Assembly: GCA_963555705.1 (NCBI GenBank) | Contig: OY743170.1 | Span: forward strand, 29,153,362-29,217,361 | DNA: 64,000 nucleotides | Direction of reading: 5' to 3' | Source: Ligustrum vulgare | Lineage: Eukaryota; Streptophyta; Magnoliopsida; Lamiales; Oleaceae | Part shown: one piece after another, positions 11,722 through 21,833 of the stretch | Position numbering within the stretch: position 1 is the first letter of the stretch | Layout of the letters: the number at the start of each line of letters is the position of its first letter | Position numbers and translations under genes: made by a program | The notes under the pieces: generated by a model | Databases searched by the model: none | The model's input: only the letters and a program-made list of their open reading frames with translations | What the model was told of the DNA's origin: nothing

Positions 11722-13101
11722 GATTTCTACCTACAAGAGATAGAATAGCATCAATAAAAGGAGAAGAAATGTAGTAAACAAACAATCCATTCAAATCTCT
11801 CACAATTCTTCAATGAGTTCGGGAAATTAAATGAGGAAAAACCGTGTGTGACTACCCATGTTGCACTCTTGATATCACTATGAAAAGTTCATGTTTTACA
11901 GAGCCATATTCGGGCATATAAAGTTTGAAATGTGCTCTACAACATATTCAGATCTCAATGGAAATGGAGGTCATATGAGCATAGAAACAAATAGGCAAAC
12001 AGGTGACACGAGGCTGCGATGACCTTGCAGCGGCCTTGAGATGACCTAGTGGGTATGCTCAAATGAAAATTTGTGTATTCAGCCCTATGGACTAGAGTAA
12101 ATCATGCAAAAATCACACAAAATCGAAACTTATCATGTAGAGAATATGTGTGCTCGAATGAATTGCTAAAAATAAGCACAATGATCCATTGGAGCATTTC
12201 ATCAAACACATTGTAAGCATAGGAGAAATCTAGGAAAATCATAACATTGTAAGCATGAATCAAACCACAAATTTTACTCATCAAATCACAAACACCATCA
12301 AACTCAAGACTACCTAAGCCCATTCTCCAAATATCACGAAATCAAAATCAAAATGTTCTAAAAAAAATCCCAAGGTTTTTGAGAAAGAAGGGTTTCAAGG
12401 AACAAATTACCTTTTATTTTCGATTGAAGATGATTAATACTTGTACCTGTTGAAATGGGATGCAAACTAGGTGTGGAACTCGAGATTTTGTCGAGAGCAA
12501 TCGAGGGAGAAGAGAGAATTTTAGTTGCGACGTTTGTAAATGAAGGGCAGGCTCTGTTTTTAAAAACCTGATTTCCGCCGCAATAACACTGCACGACCAT
12601 GCAGTGTAATTATCAGTGGTCGTACAGACCAAAATTTTGCAATCTGTAAATTTGAGTCCATGGTTGTGACCGCGAGCCTTGCATGTTGGTGGCCGCGCCC
12701 ATTACCAGAAATAGATTTTTTTGTGAGTTTATTTTGCAATTTAGACCACTTCTCTCATCCCCAATAAATTCATTTTGAAATCATGAATTCAACTTACATT
12801 TCTCACACATGAATTGGCATAAATGACACAACACAACAATTAAATTCACATGAACACAATGATTTACACGATAAAGTTTCCTAGTACTAGATATGTCCTA
12901 CTTGTGCTCACATGTCCACATTTTAGTCCCTTCTATTGTATTGCTCAATTGATCATCAATGAATGTGCCTAGAATGTCTCACCCCTAAGTTTATAGCCTC
13001 ATTGTGTATGCATGACAAAAATTCCAAAAATGCACAAAAATGCCTAAATCTACAAGTAAAGCAAGTTATGTAAAATTCTAAATAAAAGGATACAAATGGC
13101 T
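11722..13101. other. Spacer between Athila-A integrase and downstream ORF
   Basis: No gene is supported. It holds two pairs of imperfect palindromes: ACGACCAT/GTGGTCGT at 12594 and 12616, and GTGACCGC/GTGGCCGC at 12666 and 12689. They occupy the same relative place as the ACGGCCGT array at 51585-51745 in the other Athila-type element. Confidence 0.6.
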
Positions 13102-13116
13102 GGGTTGCCTCCCAAC
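13102..13116 (-). other. Conserved GGGTTGCCTCCC box of Athila elements
   Basis: GGGTTGCCTCCCAAC on + directly follows the integrase end (on -). The same box, GGGTTGCCTCCCGAG, lies at 51882-51896 after gag-protease of the 43711-55864 element. The function is unknown. Confidence 0.7.
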
Positions 13117-13145
13117 AAGTGCTAGGTTTACAGTCTCAAGCTAGA

Positions 13146-14558
13146 CTTTTTGTTGCCATCACTCCGACACTGCAATGTCAATGACCGACTTCTCTTTTGG
13201 AAAATCAACCTCAAAATAGTGCTTAATTCTTTGCCCATTGACTTTGAAGTGACCCTTCTTAGGATGATGAAGCTCAAAATCTCCATATGGGAATGCCTTA
13301 GCAATTGTAAACGGCCCCAACTAGCGAGATCTCAATTTTCCCGGGAATAATTTCAAGCGTGAATTGTATAAGAGAACTTGATCTTCCAACTGAATTTCCC
13401 TATTTTGAATGTGTTCATCATGCCACTTCTTAGTTCGATTCTTGTATATCAATGCATTTTCATATGCTCCAATGCGGAATTCATCCAATGCATTTAGCTG
13501 AAGAAATCTCTGATCTTTTACCACATCTATGTCAAGATTTAATTGCTTGAGTGCCCAGTATGCCTTGTGCTCAAACTCAACTGGAAAATGGCATGAGTTT
13601 CCATAAACCAACTGAAAGGGAGACATACCAATTGTGGTCTTGAAAGCTGTTCTGTATGTCCATAGTGCATCATCAAGCTTATGAGCCCAATCTTATGTAG
13701 AACCCTTTATTGTAGTCTGCAAAATTCTCTTCAGCTGCCTATTTGAAGTTTCCACTTGCACTAGTCTGGGGGTGATATGCAGTTCCCATGCGATGATGAT
13801 TTCCATATTTTTCCAAGACTGTTTTGAACAATTTATCGTTGAATTGAGCACCTCCATCATTGATTATTGCTCGTGGTGCACCGAACATACTGAAAATATT
13901 TTTTCTTATGAAATCAAGCACTATCCGTGCATCATTTGTTGGAGTTCTTTTGCTTCCACCCATTTGGAGACATAATCAACAGCAACCAAGATATATTTGA
14001 TGTTGTAGGAAGGGGGAAATGACCCATGAAGTCGATCCCCCACACATCGAACACTTCCACCTCCATGACATTGTTAAGTGGCATCTCTTGCCTAGATGAT
14101 ATGTTGCCCATACGTTGACACCTGTCACATGCCTTTACAAAAGAAAATGCATCTTTAAATAAATTAGGTCAATAAAATCAATATTGCAATACCTTAGCGG
14201 CTGTTTTGTTGGTTCCCGTGTGTCGTCCATATGGTGAAGAGTGGAACTTCTCCAAATTGAAAATCATTTCCCCATCTGGAACACACCTCATAATGATTTG
14301 ATCTGGTCCTTTGCGATATAAATAAGGATCTTCCCAATACAAATACTTGAGATCCCTAAAGAAATTTTTTCTTCTGCATATAAGAGAAGTTAGATGGAAT
14401 GATATTACTGGCCAAGTAATTCACATAATCTACAAACCATGGTCCCTTATCTTCTTTTTCCTCTTGTATCATGTTGGCTATCATCATCAATTGCTCATCA
14501 GGAAACATCTCCTTTATCTCTTCCACATCACCCCGGTTTTTCTATTCAAGTCTAGACA
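13146..14558 (-). pseudogene. Integrase of Athila-A (broken, 5' part split off)
   Basis: The core is seen at 13739-13963: FGAPRAIINDGGAQFNDKLF carries the second catalytic Asp, and GTAYHPQTSASG should be followed by the catalytic Glu, but the frame breaks there and the NGQAE-like motif is lost. The C-terminal part (13321-13626) has [20 protein letters not shown] and [18 protein letters not shown], which is diagnostic of Athila integrases. The zinc-binding domain and the [12 protein letters not shown] start are readable near 14010-14130. Translation runs on to about 13150 with stops. The reading frame toward RNase H is cut at 14559 by element R1 and resumes at 20113. Confidence 0.85.
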
Positions 14559-14563
14559 AGTGA

Positions 14564-15333
14564 TGATGAGAATCGAGAAAGTCAAACCTCGATGCGTGTG
14601 CTTGTGGGACCCATGACGAGATCCGACGTCGAAGATGTTCAAGATTCGAGGCTAAATAATGTGAATAAGTCAAGAAAACAAGGCGAGAATCAAGTTGGAG
14701 CCAAAAAGAAGGAGAAATTGGACTCGGCCAATTTCGGTCGACCGAAAGTCATACCGGTCGACCGAAACTCTGCAGAGGATTTGAAGGAAGCCTCAGTCGC
14801 GTTCGGCTGAGGGTTGGTCGACCGAAAGTCCCATTTCGGTCGACCATGTGATCGACCGAAAATGGTTCGGTCGACAGAAACACTCCATTTCACAAAAAAG
14901 GGATTTTTGTTGCAATTTCCACAAAAACGGGGTTTTGTTGCAATTTCCGAAATTTACACCTTTTGCCCAATTTTGTACATTATATACTCTTTTCTTTTCA
15001 TTTGTAAAGATAACTTGGTGATGTTCAATGTGAAGCTCTTGAGAGAGTTCCTCTTGTGGGTGAGGTAAATCCCATTTCTTGATCTTGTATCTCTTAGGAA
15101 ATTAATCAACTTTATCTTGAGTTTTATTATTCTTGTGTTGTTGTTTATTTCCGCCACCTTGGAATTTGTTTATTTCTTTCCATTGAGCTAGGGTTTGTTA
15201 ATCCTTGAATTTTGTGTTAGATTTAAAATTGGGTTAAGGTGTTTATCCTTTATTTTACCACTTTAGCTTTCTTGGGTCGATATTAAAATTGTTGTGGGAA
15301 TTTTCGGTCAACACACCGAAGGGGTTCGCATCA
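14564..15333 (+). repeat. 5' LTR of element R1
   Basis: 770 bp, TGATGAG...GCATCA. Palindromes based on GGTCGACC occur at 14736, 14756, 14816, 14838, 14850 (degenerate) and 14869 (degenerate); the two clear pairs are spaced 20 and 22 bp. The start of the LTR also reads as the end of a pol protein (PVGPTTRSYVEDVQDS in the copy at 19370), so the ancestral ORF ran into the LTR. Confidence 0.93.
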
Positions 15334-15335
15334 TT

Positions 15336-15347
15336 TGGTATCAGAGC
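15336..15347 (+). other. Primer-binding site, tRNA-iMet type
   Basis: TGGTATCAGAGC, two bases after the 5' LTR end of R1. Confidence 0.92.
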
Positions 15348-15395
15348 TTGGCTCTAATTCGATAAACCTATCTTTACATTATTGTTGTAGTTATA

Positions 15396-15440
<45 letters not shown>

Positions 15441-16186
15441 AAAATTTGAAAAGAAAAATTGGAAAATTTCATATGCCCATGAGTAATTCTTGATTCCTAC
15501 ATATTGGGTTTATTGATTGTTGCATTGTTATGGGTTTCCATTAGCCAAACACTTACAAAACATATACTTTCCAAATTGTATATTCAAAGTGTTTGATAAA
15601 TTTTCCCAATGAAAAAAAAAAAAAAACACTCCAATCATGCTTTGTTGTTCAATGCCCATTTATTACTAATTACTTGGGGCTATCCAATTCCCATCATTGA
15701 GATTGTGTTATGAACATTTTATTCCATATATTACTTGCTTCATCCATTGGATAATTGTTGATCATTCACTTCTTGCCACAATTGTATTGTTGGGGGTTTT
15801 CATATATCCACATTCAAGGTCATTCAAAGATTGAGTACAAGTTGTTTGATAAATTGTCTCATTGAAAATTTACACTCTTGTGCTTATTGTTTTACATCTA
15901 TGCCTTGTCTATTAATTGTGGTTTGTCAATCCCATTGCTAAATTGTGTTCCTAGCATCCTATCCCACATAAATATTGTTCCTTTTGAGTTTAGCAAGCAC
16001 ATAAATTCTACTTGTTATTTGTATCTACTTGTTATAAATTCATTCTTCCTTTGTTTGTGATTTCCTTGACTTCACAAGAATTATACTTTGTGGTTTAGTT
16101 GATACCTTCCTTGGAGAACTTGAGAAAGGAGATTTTGAGTGGAAAAAGGCAAGAGTGGTGAGCTTATTAGAGGGTAAAAGCCTAAA
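15348..16186 (+). other. Leader of element R1 with 41-A tract
   Basis: Non-coding and AT-rich, with A41 at 15397-15437 and a second run of A near 15612-15626. No gene is seen. The A tract follows the primer site, as in element E1, so it belongs to the leader and is not a poly(A) tail. Confidence 0.7.
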
Positions 16187-19108
16187 TTGAGTGAAACACG
16201 AGTGAGAAATATTCTTGTGAGAACACTTTCACACTCGCACACCATGTCCATTTTCAATTCTCAAACTCAAGATTTGAAGTACTTTTTGGAAAATCTTTCA
16301 ACCACCATGGCTAGACAAATGGAGAAGATTGGGGGTGAGTTGGAAAATTTAGGAACAAGAGGGGAGAGTACATCAACTAGTATGGGTGAAGAAAATAGGG
16401 ATGGTAGGAGAAGGTTAAGGGATAAATTTGGGAACATTGTGTATAGGGATGGAAGTAGAAAACAAAATGGGAGTTTGAATAGGAAAATTAGAAAGGATGC
16501 TTTGGATAATGAAAGGGATAGTGAACAAAATGGGAGCATGCATAGGAAAAGAGGAGAATGGGTAGATAGGAGTGGAGATGGAATTGATGATAATATTGAT
16601 AGAACAAAAATAAAGAGTCCATCATTCCATAGGAGGGATGATAATGAAGGGGAAGTTGAAGGAGGTTGGAGAATGGGTAGAAGAAGAAGAGAATGGGTAG
16701 ATAGGAGTGGAGATGGGATGGATGAGAAGGTTAATATTGAGCAAATGAAGACTTCATCATTCCATAGGAGGGATGGAAGTGGAAGTAGAGAAGTAGTGAA
16801 GGAGATGAATGCTAGGCTACCAAAATTTTTGGCCCATGATAATGAGAGGGAGAAGCATGGAGAAAATATTTTCTACACTAGATGTCTTGTGGGGGATAGG
16901 GCATGTAGTCTCATTATAGATGGGGAGAGTGACATGAATTTGGTGAGTGCTAGTAGGGTGGAGAAATTGGGGTTACCGGTTAAGAGGCATCCTAATCCTT
17001 GTGTATTGCAAAGGTTGGGTGACGATAGGGGAGTGAGAGTGAGTGAACAAGTTCTTCTTACTTTTCACATTGGTACTTATAGTGATCAAATATTATGTGA
17101 TGTGGTTCCCCTACACACTACTCAAATAATTTTGGGAAGACCTTGGCGATGTGAGCGAAATGTGAATCATGATAGGAGAAGGAACCGGTGTAGCTTCCAA
17201 ATGGAAGGAAAAAAGGTTGTGATCCTATCTTTGAGCGCGGACGAAGTACTCAAAGACCAAATGAAGCTCAAGAAGGAATTCGAGGAAGAAAAAGAGAAGG
17301 AGAAAGAAACAAAAGAAAAAGAAAGGGGGAATAGGAAAATAAAAGAGAATTCAATTGAGCAAATTGAAGAAAGCAAAAATGAGAGCATGAGGGTTGGGGC
17401 CACGTCCCTAGAAAAAGGTGAGGGATTGAGGGTTGGAGCCACGACTCCAGAAAAAGGAGAGGTAAGAGGAGAACCGAGAGTTAAGGTTCCTACCTCAGAA
17501 AAAGGTGAGGAAGTGATGAGTGCCACCAAGAAAATTGAGAGAAAAGATCACCCCAAAATGTTCTTTACTCTTGAATATTCTAACACTTCCCTCCCTAGCT
17601 TGGTTACTTCTTTGTTGCAGGCGATCCTTAAGCATACTTATCAAAGCAACAAGGAGCTCCAAAGGCATGCCTTATGGAATAAATTCATGGAAACATTTTC
17701 CTACAACAACGAGTACAACCGAGGTAAAGAAAATGGGATAACCAATGCAACATCTAGGAGGTATGCTCCTAACATTTATTTGAATGTAAGGTTATTGTGT
17801 TTTGAATACATTAGAGGGTTGTATGATCTTGATGTAGATTTGACAAGTGTGTTGTTGACTTGTGAAAATGTAACATGTGGTAAGAATCATTGTCATGATG
17901 AGTGCTTAATTTGTAAATACAACTTTTTGCATGTGCCCAATTGCATAAGTACCAAATCTTTTTGTGAAAATGTTGCATATAGTACATATCATTGGCATGA
18001 TAAATTCTTATTTTGTGAAAATATGCTTGACATGCATATTGGCTCTCTAAAGGAATTGCTAGTTAGGGGAGTCCATGGGAGAGATTTATTGGGATGTCTT
18101 GATGATAAAAGGACTTCGCTTCTAACATTTCTAGATGCTCCCTCATTCCGTGTTGAACATAGTAAGAGCATGCATGTTAAATATTCGAATTTGTTAAACA
18201 TTTATGAATCATGTTGTGAGCAATATTTTGATGGATTCTATGGGCATGATGATTATTTGTTTTGGAAAGTTGGATTGTTTCCTTGTAAATGTGTCATGCG
18301 TGAATTGCTAGTGGGAGGAGTACATGATAGTTGTTTGATGGGGCGATTTAAAATCAACGGGGTCTTAGGGGTATTATGTGATCAATCTTATTGGCCTACT
18401 TTGAAGCTTGGTGTTGAATATGTTTGCACTTGTAGTAAATGCCGAACTTGCAAACTGGCTAAACTCAAGTTTTTGCCCCAAGAATTCCATGCATATTTGT
18501 CCATCCTGAGTAAACCTTGGACTACTATTTCTATGAATTTTATAGTGGGTTTACTTGGAATAAAGAAAGAAAATGATGCTATTTTTGTGATTGTTGATAG
18601 GAGTATTAAAACGTCGCATTTGATTGCATATAACGAAACCAAAAAGGTCATCAACATAGCTAACATTTTCTTTCAGGAAGTTGTGCAATTGCACGAAATT
18701 GGTACTAATTTTGTGGTTGTTAAATTTGCTTGCAATTTAATTGTTCATCATATTAGCATGTTCTCTCCACTTAAAGATGCTTGTGACTTTATCCTATTAA
18801 CTCTGTTGAACTTTATGCACATGTTTATCGAAGAAAGAGTTGGTTTAGGTGGGCACGAGAATGCACATTTGGTTAAGCCCCTTTGCAGGAGGCTCGAGCT
18901 TCCATTTAGGGGAATTGGAATGCAAGGTGCTTCCAATGCCAACCATGGTGGGAAACATATTCCGTTTGATCCAGGTGGCCGGATGTGTTCCCATTCGTGG
19001 AAGGAGCGACCCCCCCCCCCCCGATCAAATAAAATCCAAACTACTACTCTGTGGTGTTGGTGCATCTCAAACTCTTGGCAGTGCCTACAAATTTATTTTG
19101 CACGGTGA
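16187..19108 (+). CDS. gag-protease-integrase fusion ORF of R1, lacking RT and RNase H
   Basis: 973 codons without a stop. The start could also be Met20 (16244); neither is proven. Residues 20-60 are coiled-coil-like. A 45-residue tandem duplication follows (EWVDRSGDG at about 124 and 169, each ending SPSFHRR or SSFHRR). Protease-like residues are about 232-330 (CSLIIDGES, ILGRPW), but D-S/T-G reads D-G-E, so it is probably inactive. Next is a Lys/Glu-rich block (about 365-400), then repeats of RVGAT..EKGE (about 405-440). The C-terminal third has three degenerate copies of the integrase zinc-domain region (H-D-x-x-L near 569, 602 and 687), then CRTCKLAK and an integrase start (SMNFIVGLLG). 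The integrase middle is missing. No gag zinc knuckle is seen. Confidence 0.75.
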   Translation: MSETRVRNILVRTLSHSHTMSIFNSQTQDLKYFLENLSTTMARQMEKIGGELENLGTRGESTSTSMGEENRDGRRRLRDKFGNIVYRDGSRKQNGSLNRKIRKDALDNERDSEQNGSMHRKRGEWVDRSGDGIDDNIDRTKIKSPSFHRRDDNEGEVEGGWRMGRRRREWVDRSGDGMDEKVNIEQMKTSSFHRRDGSGSREVVKEMNARLPKFLAHDNEREKHGENIFYTRCLVGDRACSLIIDGESDMNLVSASRVEKLGLPVKRHPNPCVLQRLGDDRGVRVSEQVLLTFHIGTYSDQILCDVVPLHTTQIILGRPWRCERNVNHDRRRNRCSFQMEGKKVVILSLSADEVLKDQMKLKKEFEEEKEKEKETKEKERGNRKIKENSIEQIEESKNESMRVGATSLEKGEGLRVGATTPEKGEVRGEPRVKVPTSEKGEEVMSATKKIERKDHPKMFFTLEYSNTSLPSLVTSLLQAILKHTYQSNKELQRHALWNKFMETFSYNNEYNRGKENGITNATSRRYAPNIYLNVRLLCFEYIRGLYDLDVDLTSVLLTCENVTCGKNHCHDECLICKYNFLHVPNCISTKSFCENVAYSTYHWHDKFLFCENMLDMHIGSLKELLVRGVHGRDLLGCLDDKRTSLLTFLDAPSFRVEHSKSMHVKYSNLLNIYESCCEQYFDGFYGHDDYLFWKVGLFPCKCVMRELLVGGVHDSCLMGRFKINGVLGVLCDQSYWPTLKLGVEYVCTCSKCRTCKLAKLKFLPQEFHAYLSILSKPWTTISMNFIVGLLGIKKENDAIFVIVDRSIKTSHLIAYNETKKVINIANIFFQEVVQLHEIGTNFVVVKFACNLIVHHISMFSPLKDACDFILLTLLNFMHMFIEERVGLGGHENAHLVKPLCRRLELPFRGIGMQGASNANHGGKHIPFDPGGRMCSHSWKERPPPPRSNKIQTTTLWCWCISNSWQCLQIYFAR

Positions 19109-19335
19109 GTATGAAATTTCAGTTACATTTATTGTGTCTGAATTTTCTATTTTTATTGTAGGTGCCGATTCGTGGTCGAATCTCTTTCAAGATGGAGGAG
19201 ATGATGAGAATCGCGAAGGTCCAACTTCATTGCATGAACCTGTGGTACACAATGTTGCAAGATCAAAGTTCGAGGAGTCTCACGACAGTGCACTCAAGTA
19301 AGATTCGAGGTCGAATCCTTTTCAAGAGGGGGGGA
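19109..19335 (+). other. 3' end of ancestral pol and purine tract of R1
   Basis: A second frame reads DSWSNLFQDGGDDENR (19165-19215), and a duplicate phrase (TTCGAGGTCGAATCCTTTTC) follows at 19306-19325, just before the purine tract and the LTR. This is the decayed C-terminus of a chromovirus polyprotein. Confidence 0.65.
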
Positions 19336-20107
19336 TGATGAGAATCGAGAAAGTCAAACCTCGATACGTGTGCCTGTGGGACCCACGACGAGATCCTACG
19401 TCGAAGATGTTCAAGATTCGAGGCTAAATAATGTGAATAAGTCAAGAAAACAAGCCGAGAATCAAGTTGGAGCCAAAAAGAAGGAGAAATTGGACTCGGC
19501 CAATTTCGGTCGACCGAAAGTCATACCGGTCGACCGAAACTCTGCAGAGGATTTTTGAAGGAAGCCTCAGTCGCGTTCGGCTGAGGGTTGGTCGACCGAA
19601 AGTCCCATTTCGGTCGACCATGTGATCGACCGAAAATGGTTCGGTCGACCGAAACACTCCGTTTCACAAAAACGGGATTTTTGTTGCAATTTCCACAAAA
19701 ACGGGGTTTTGTTGCAATTTCCGAAATTTACACCTTTTGCCCAATTTTGTACATTATATACTCTTTTCTTTTCATTTGTAAAGATAACTTGGTGATGTTC
19801 AATGTGAAGCTCTTGAGAGAGTTCCTCTTGTGGGTGAGGTAAATCCCATTTCTTGATCTTGTATCTCTTAGGAAATTAATCAACTTTATCTTGAGTATTA
19901 TTATTCTTGTGTTGTTGTTTATTTCCGCCACCTTGGAATTTGTTTATTTCTTTCCATTGGGCTAGGGTTTGTTAATCCTTGAATTTTGGGTTAGATTTAA
20001 ACTTGGGTTAAGGTGTTTATCCTTTATTTTACCATTTTAGCTTTCTTGGGTCGATATTAAAATTGTTGTGAGAATTTTCGGTCAACACACCGAAGGGGTT
20101 CGCATCA
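19336..20107 (+). repeat. 3' LTR of element R1
   Basis: 772 bp, nearly identical to 14564-15333. The GGTCGACC palindromes are better preserved here: the degenerate last copy of the 5' LTR is complete in this one. Confidence 0.93.
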
Positions 20108-20112
20108 AGTGA

Positions 20113-20970
20113 CCTGCCACTTGATTTTCTGTTCCTTTTTTATCACGAATCTCAATGTCAAACTCTTGAAGCAACAATACCCATCTAATCAATCAAGGTT
20201 TTACATCCTTCTTCTAGAACAGATATCTTGAAGCTGAAGGATCAGTGTATACAACAACCTTAGACCCAATGAGATATGATCTGAATTTGTCAAAGGCGAA
20301 CACCAAAGCTAAAAGCTCCTTCTCAGTTGTTGCATAATTCATTTTTGCACCAGTCAATGTCTTGCTTGCATAATATATCACATGAAAAACCTTATCCTTT
20401 CTTTGACCCAAAGCTACACCCACTGCATAGTCACTTGCATCACACATCAACTCAAATGGTAGATTCCAATCTAGAGCTATAATAACTGGAGTTGTAGTCA
20501 GTTTCTCCTTGAGTGTGTTAACGGATAACAAGCACTCTTCAGAAACATTAAATAGGGTATCTTTTTCCAGTAAATTGCAAAGAGGTTTGGTTATCTTTGA
20601 GAAATCCTTTATGAACCTCCTATAAGACCTTGCGTGTCCCAAAAAACTCCGCACTCCTTTCACTGAGTTGGGTGGTGGAAACTTTTATATAACTTGGATC
20701 TTGGCTTTATCAACCTCAATTCCTTATCGGAGATCCTGTGCCCCAAGACTATCCCTTTTTTGACCATAAAATAGTATTTCTCCCAATTTAAGATTCTTCA
20801 CAGTGCTCCAACACCAAATACAGATGATGCAAACATTGATCAAACGAAGACCTAAAGACTGAGAAATCATCCATAAATACTTCAGTAAAGCGCACCACCA
20901 TATCTGAAAATATCGCCAGTATGCATCGCAGAAAAGTGGCAGTGGCATTACATAATCCAAATGGCATTTT
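20113..20970 (-). pseudogene. RT (C-terminal part) and RNase H of Athila-A
   Basis: On -, from the right: MPFGLCNA (near 20955), MDDFSVF around the catalytic Asp pair near 20870, then GIVLGH (near 20745). Next is the open piece 20214-20663, with RSFLGHARSYRRFIKDFSKI (RT end) and LMCDASDYAVGVALGQRKDK, YYASKTL and TTEKELLA (RNase H). The stretch 20113-20213 gives the RNase H end ([11 protein letters not shown]) and stops at the R1 insertion. Several stops and shifts lie between 20663 and 20960. The RT start (fingers) is missing between 20970 and 23481, replaced by the Athila-B fragment. Confidence 0.85.
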
Positions 20971-21228
20971 TTCAAACCTGGTGCCCTAAAGTTGTCTAGC
21001 TTGGGAGTCATCTACTTAAAGCCCGCTACAGGGGTCAACTAGAAAGCAAGTACGGAGAGTAGACTTACAAATAAGATAATTAAACATCTTTAACTTTTCT
21101 ATTTAAGCATTTATGACTCGAGTATTTAAGTATGAGGGGTCTTTCAAACCTGGTGCTCTAAAGTCGTCTAGCTTGGGAGTCACCGACCTAAAGCTCGCTA
21201 TAGGGGTCATATAGAAAGCAAGTATGAA
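20971..21228 (+). repeat. Tandem duplication, 172-bp offset
   Basis: An 87-bp segment beginning TTCAAACCTGGTGC occurs at 20971 and again at 21143, with shared phrases TCTAGCTTGGGAGTCA and AGAAAGCAAGTA. The family resembles the repeats in the 3' tail of Athila elements. Confidence 0.75.
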
Positions 21229-21833
21229 AAGTTCTGCAAAAAAATGGTAAAAGACATGGGTATAATAAAAAGAAAAAATCGTCCAAAAAAATTGATATAA
21301 GCTTGTTGATTGAGACTTTGGATACTAAAGACATGGATTAGGGAACCGCTTACCATTGATTGTTTGGGAAGATTTAGCTAATTCTAACCAAATGGTGTGG
21401 AAAAATGCCCATTTTTATGTTAAGAAACCACGGGAATAGAAGGAACCTTAGGACTGGAGAGAAAAATAGTAAATTGATATCGTCCATGAGCGATGCAAGG
21501 AAAATCATTAGATTCATAAGGGTGACCACATGGGATTCAGGCTTGATTGTGCATAACAGGCTACACAGTGTTAAGTATATCCTTTGCATGAGTAGGAATT
21601 TGACTTTGGCTACCCACACACATACTTGAAAATCTGGCATGAGATAACTAGAATTATTTTACTTTGTTGTTCAAAACTCTATGCTATGGTACGAATTGAT
21701 TTGTACTATTGAGGCAGTTGGTAGACATGTCGACAAAACAAAACAAAAAAAAACTAATTGCTTTTCCTTATTTTTAATTTATAGTTTAGTTACATTGTTC
21801 GAGGACGAACAATAGTTTTAGTTTGGGGGTAAT
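21229..21833 (+). other. 3' tail of Athila-B with polypurine tract
   Basis: No ORF is supported. GTTCGAGGACGAAC (21799-21812) and AGTTTGGGGG (21820-21829) sit directly before the LTR. The inverted form is found at 47978-48015 beside another LTR. Confidence 0.7.

Larger units (their letters stand above)
14564..20107 (+). mobile_element. Chromovirus-derived non-autonomous LTR element (R1)
   Basis: Flanked by AGTGA on both sides (14559-14563 and 20108-20112). LTRs at 14564-15333 and 19336-20107 differ at about 17 sites by eye (near 2%). At the commonly used plant rate of 1.3e-8 per site per year this is somewhat under 1 My. A tRNA-iMet primer site follows the 5' LTR, and a G-rich purine tract (AAGAGGGGGGGA, ending 19335) precedes the 3' LTR. 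The single large ORF lacks RT and RNase H, so movement would need a helper. The CRM/Reina-like group is suggested by protease and integrase style only. Confidence 0.93.

Noticed and set aside
15336..15347. TGGTATCAGAGC as part of a tRNA gene
   Set aside because: Only the 12-base primer complement is present next to an LTR, with no cloverleaf. The same holds at 5216, 35734, 25908 and 54423.
15397..15437. A41 tract as a LINE/SINE or processed-pseudogene tail
   Set aside because: It lies between the primer-binding site and the ORF of R1 without a matching TSD, and E1 has a T tract in the same place on the other strand.
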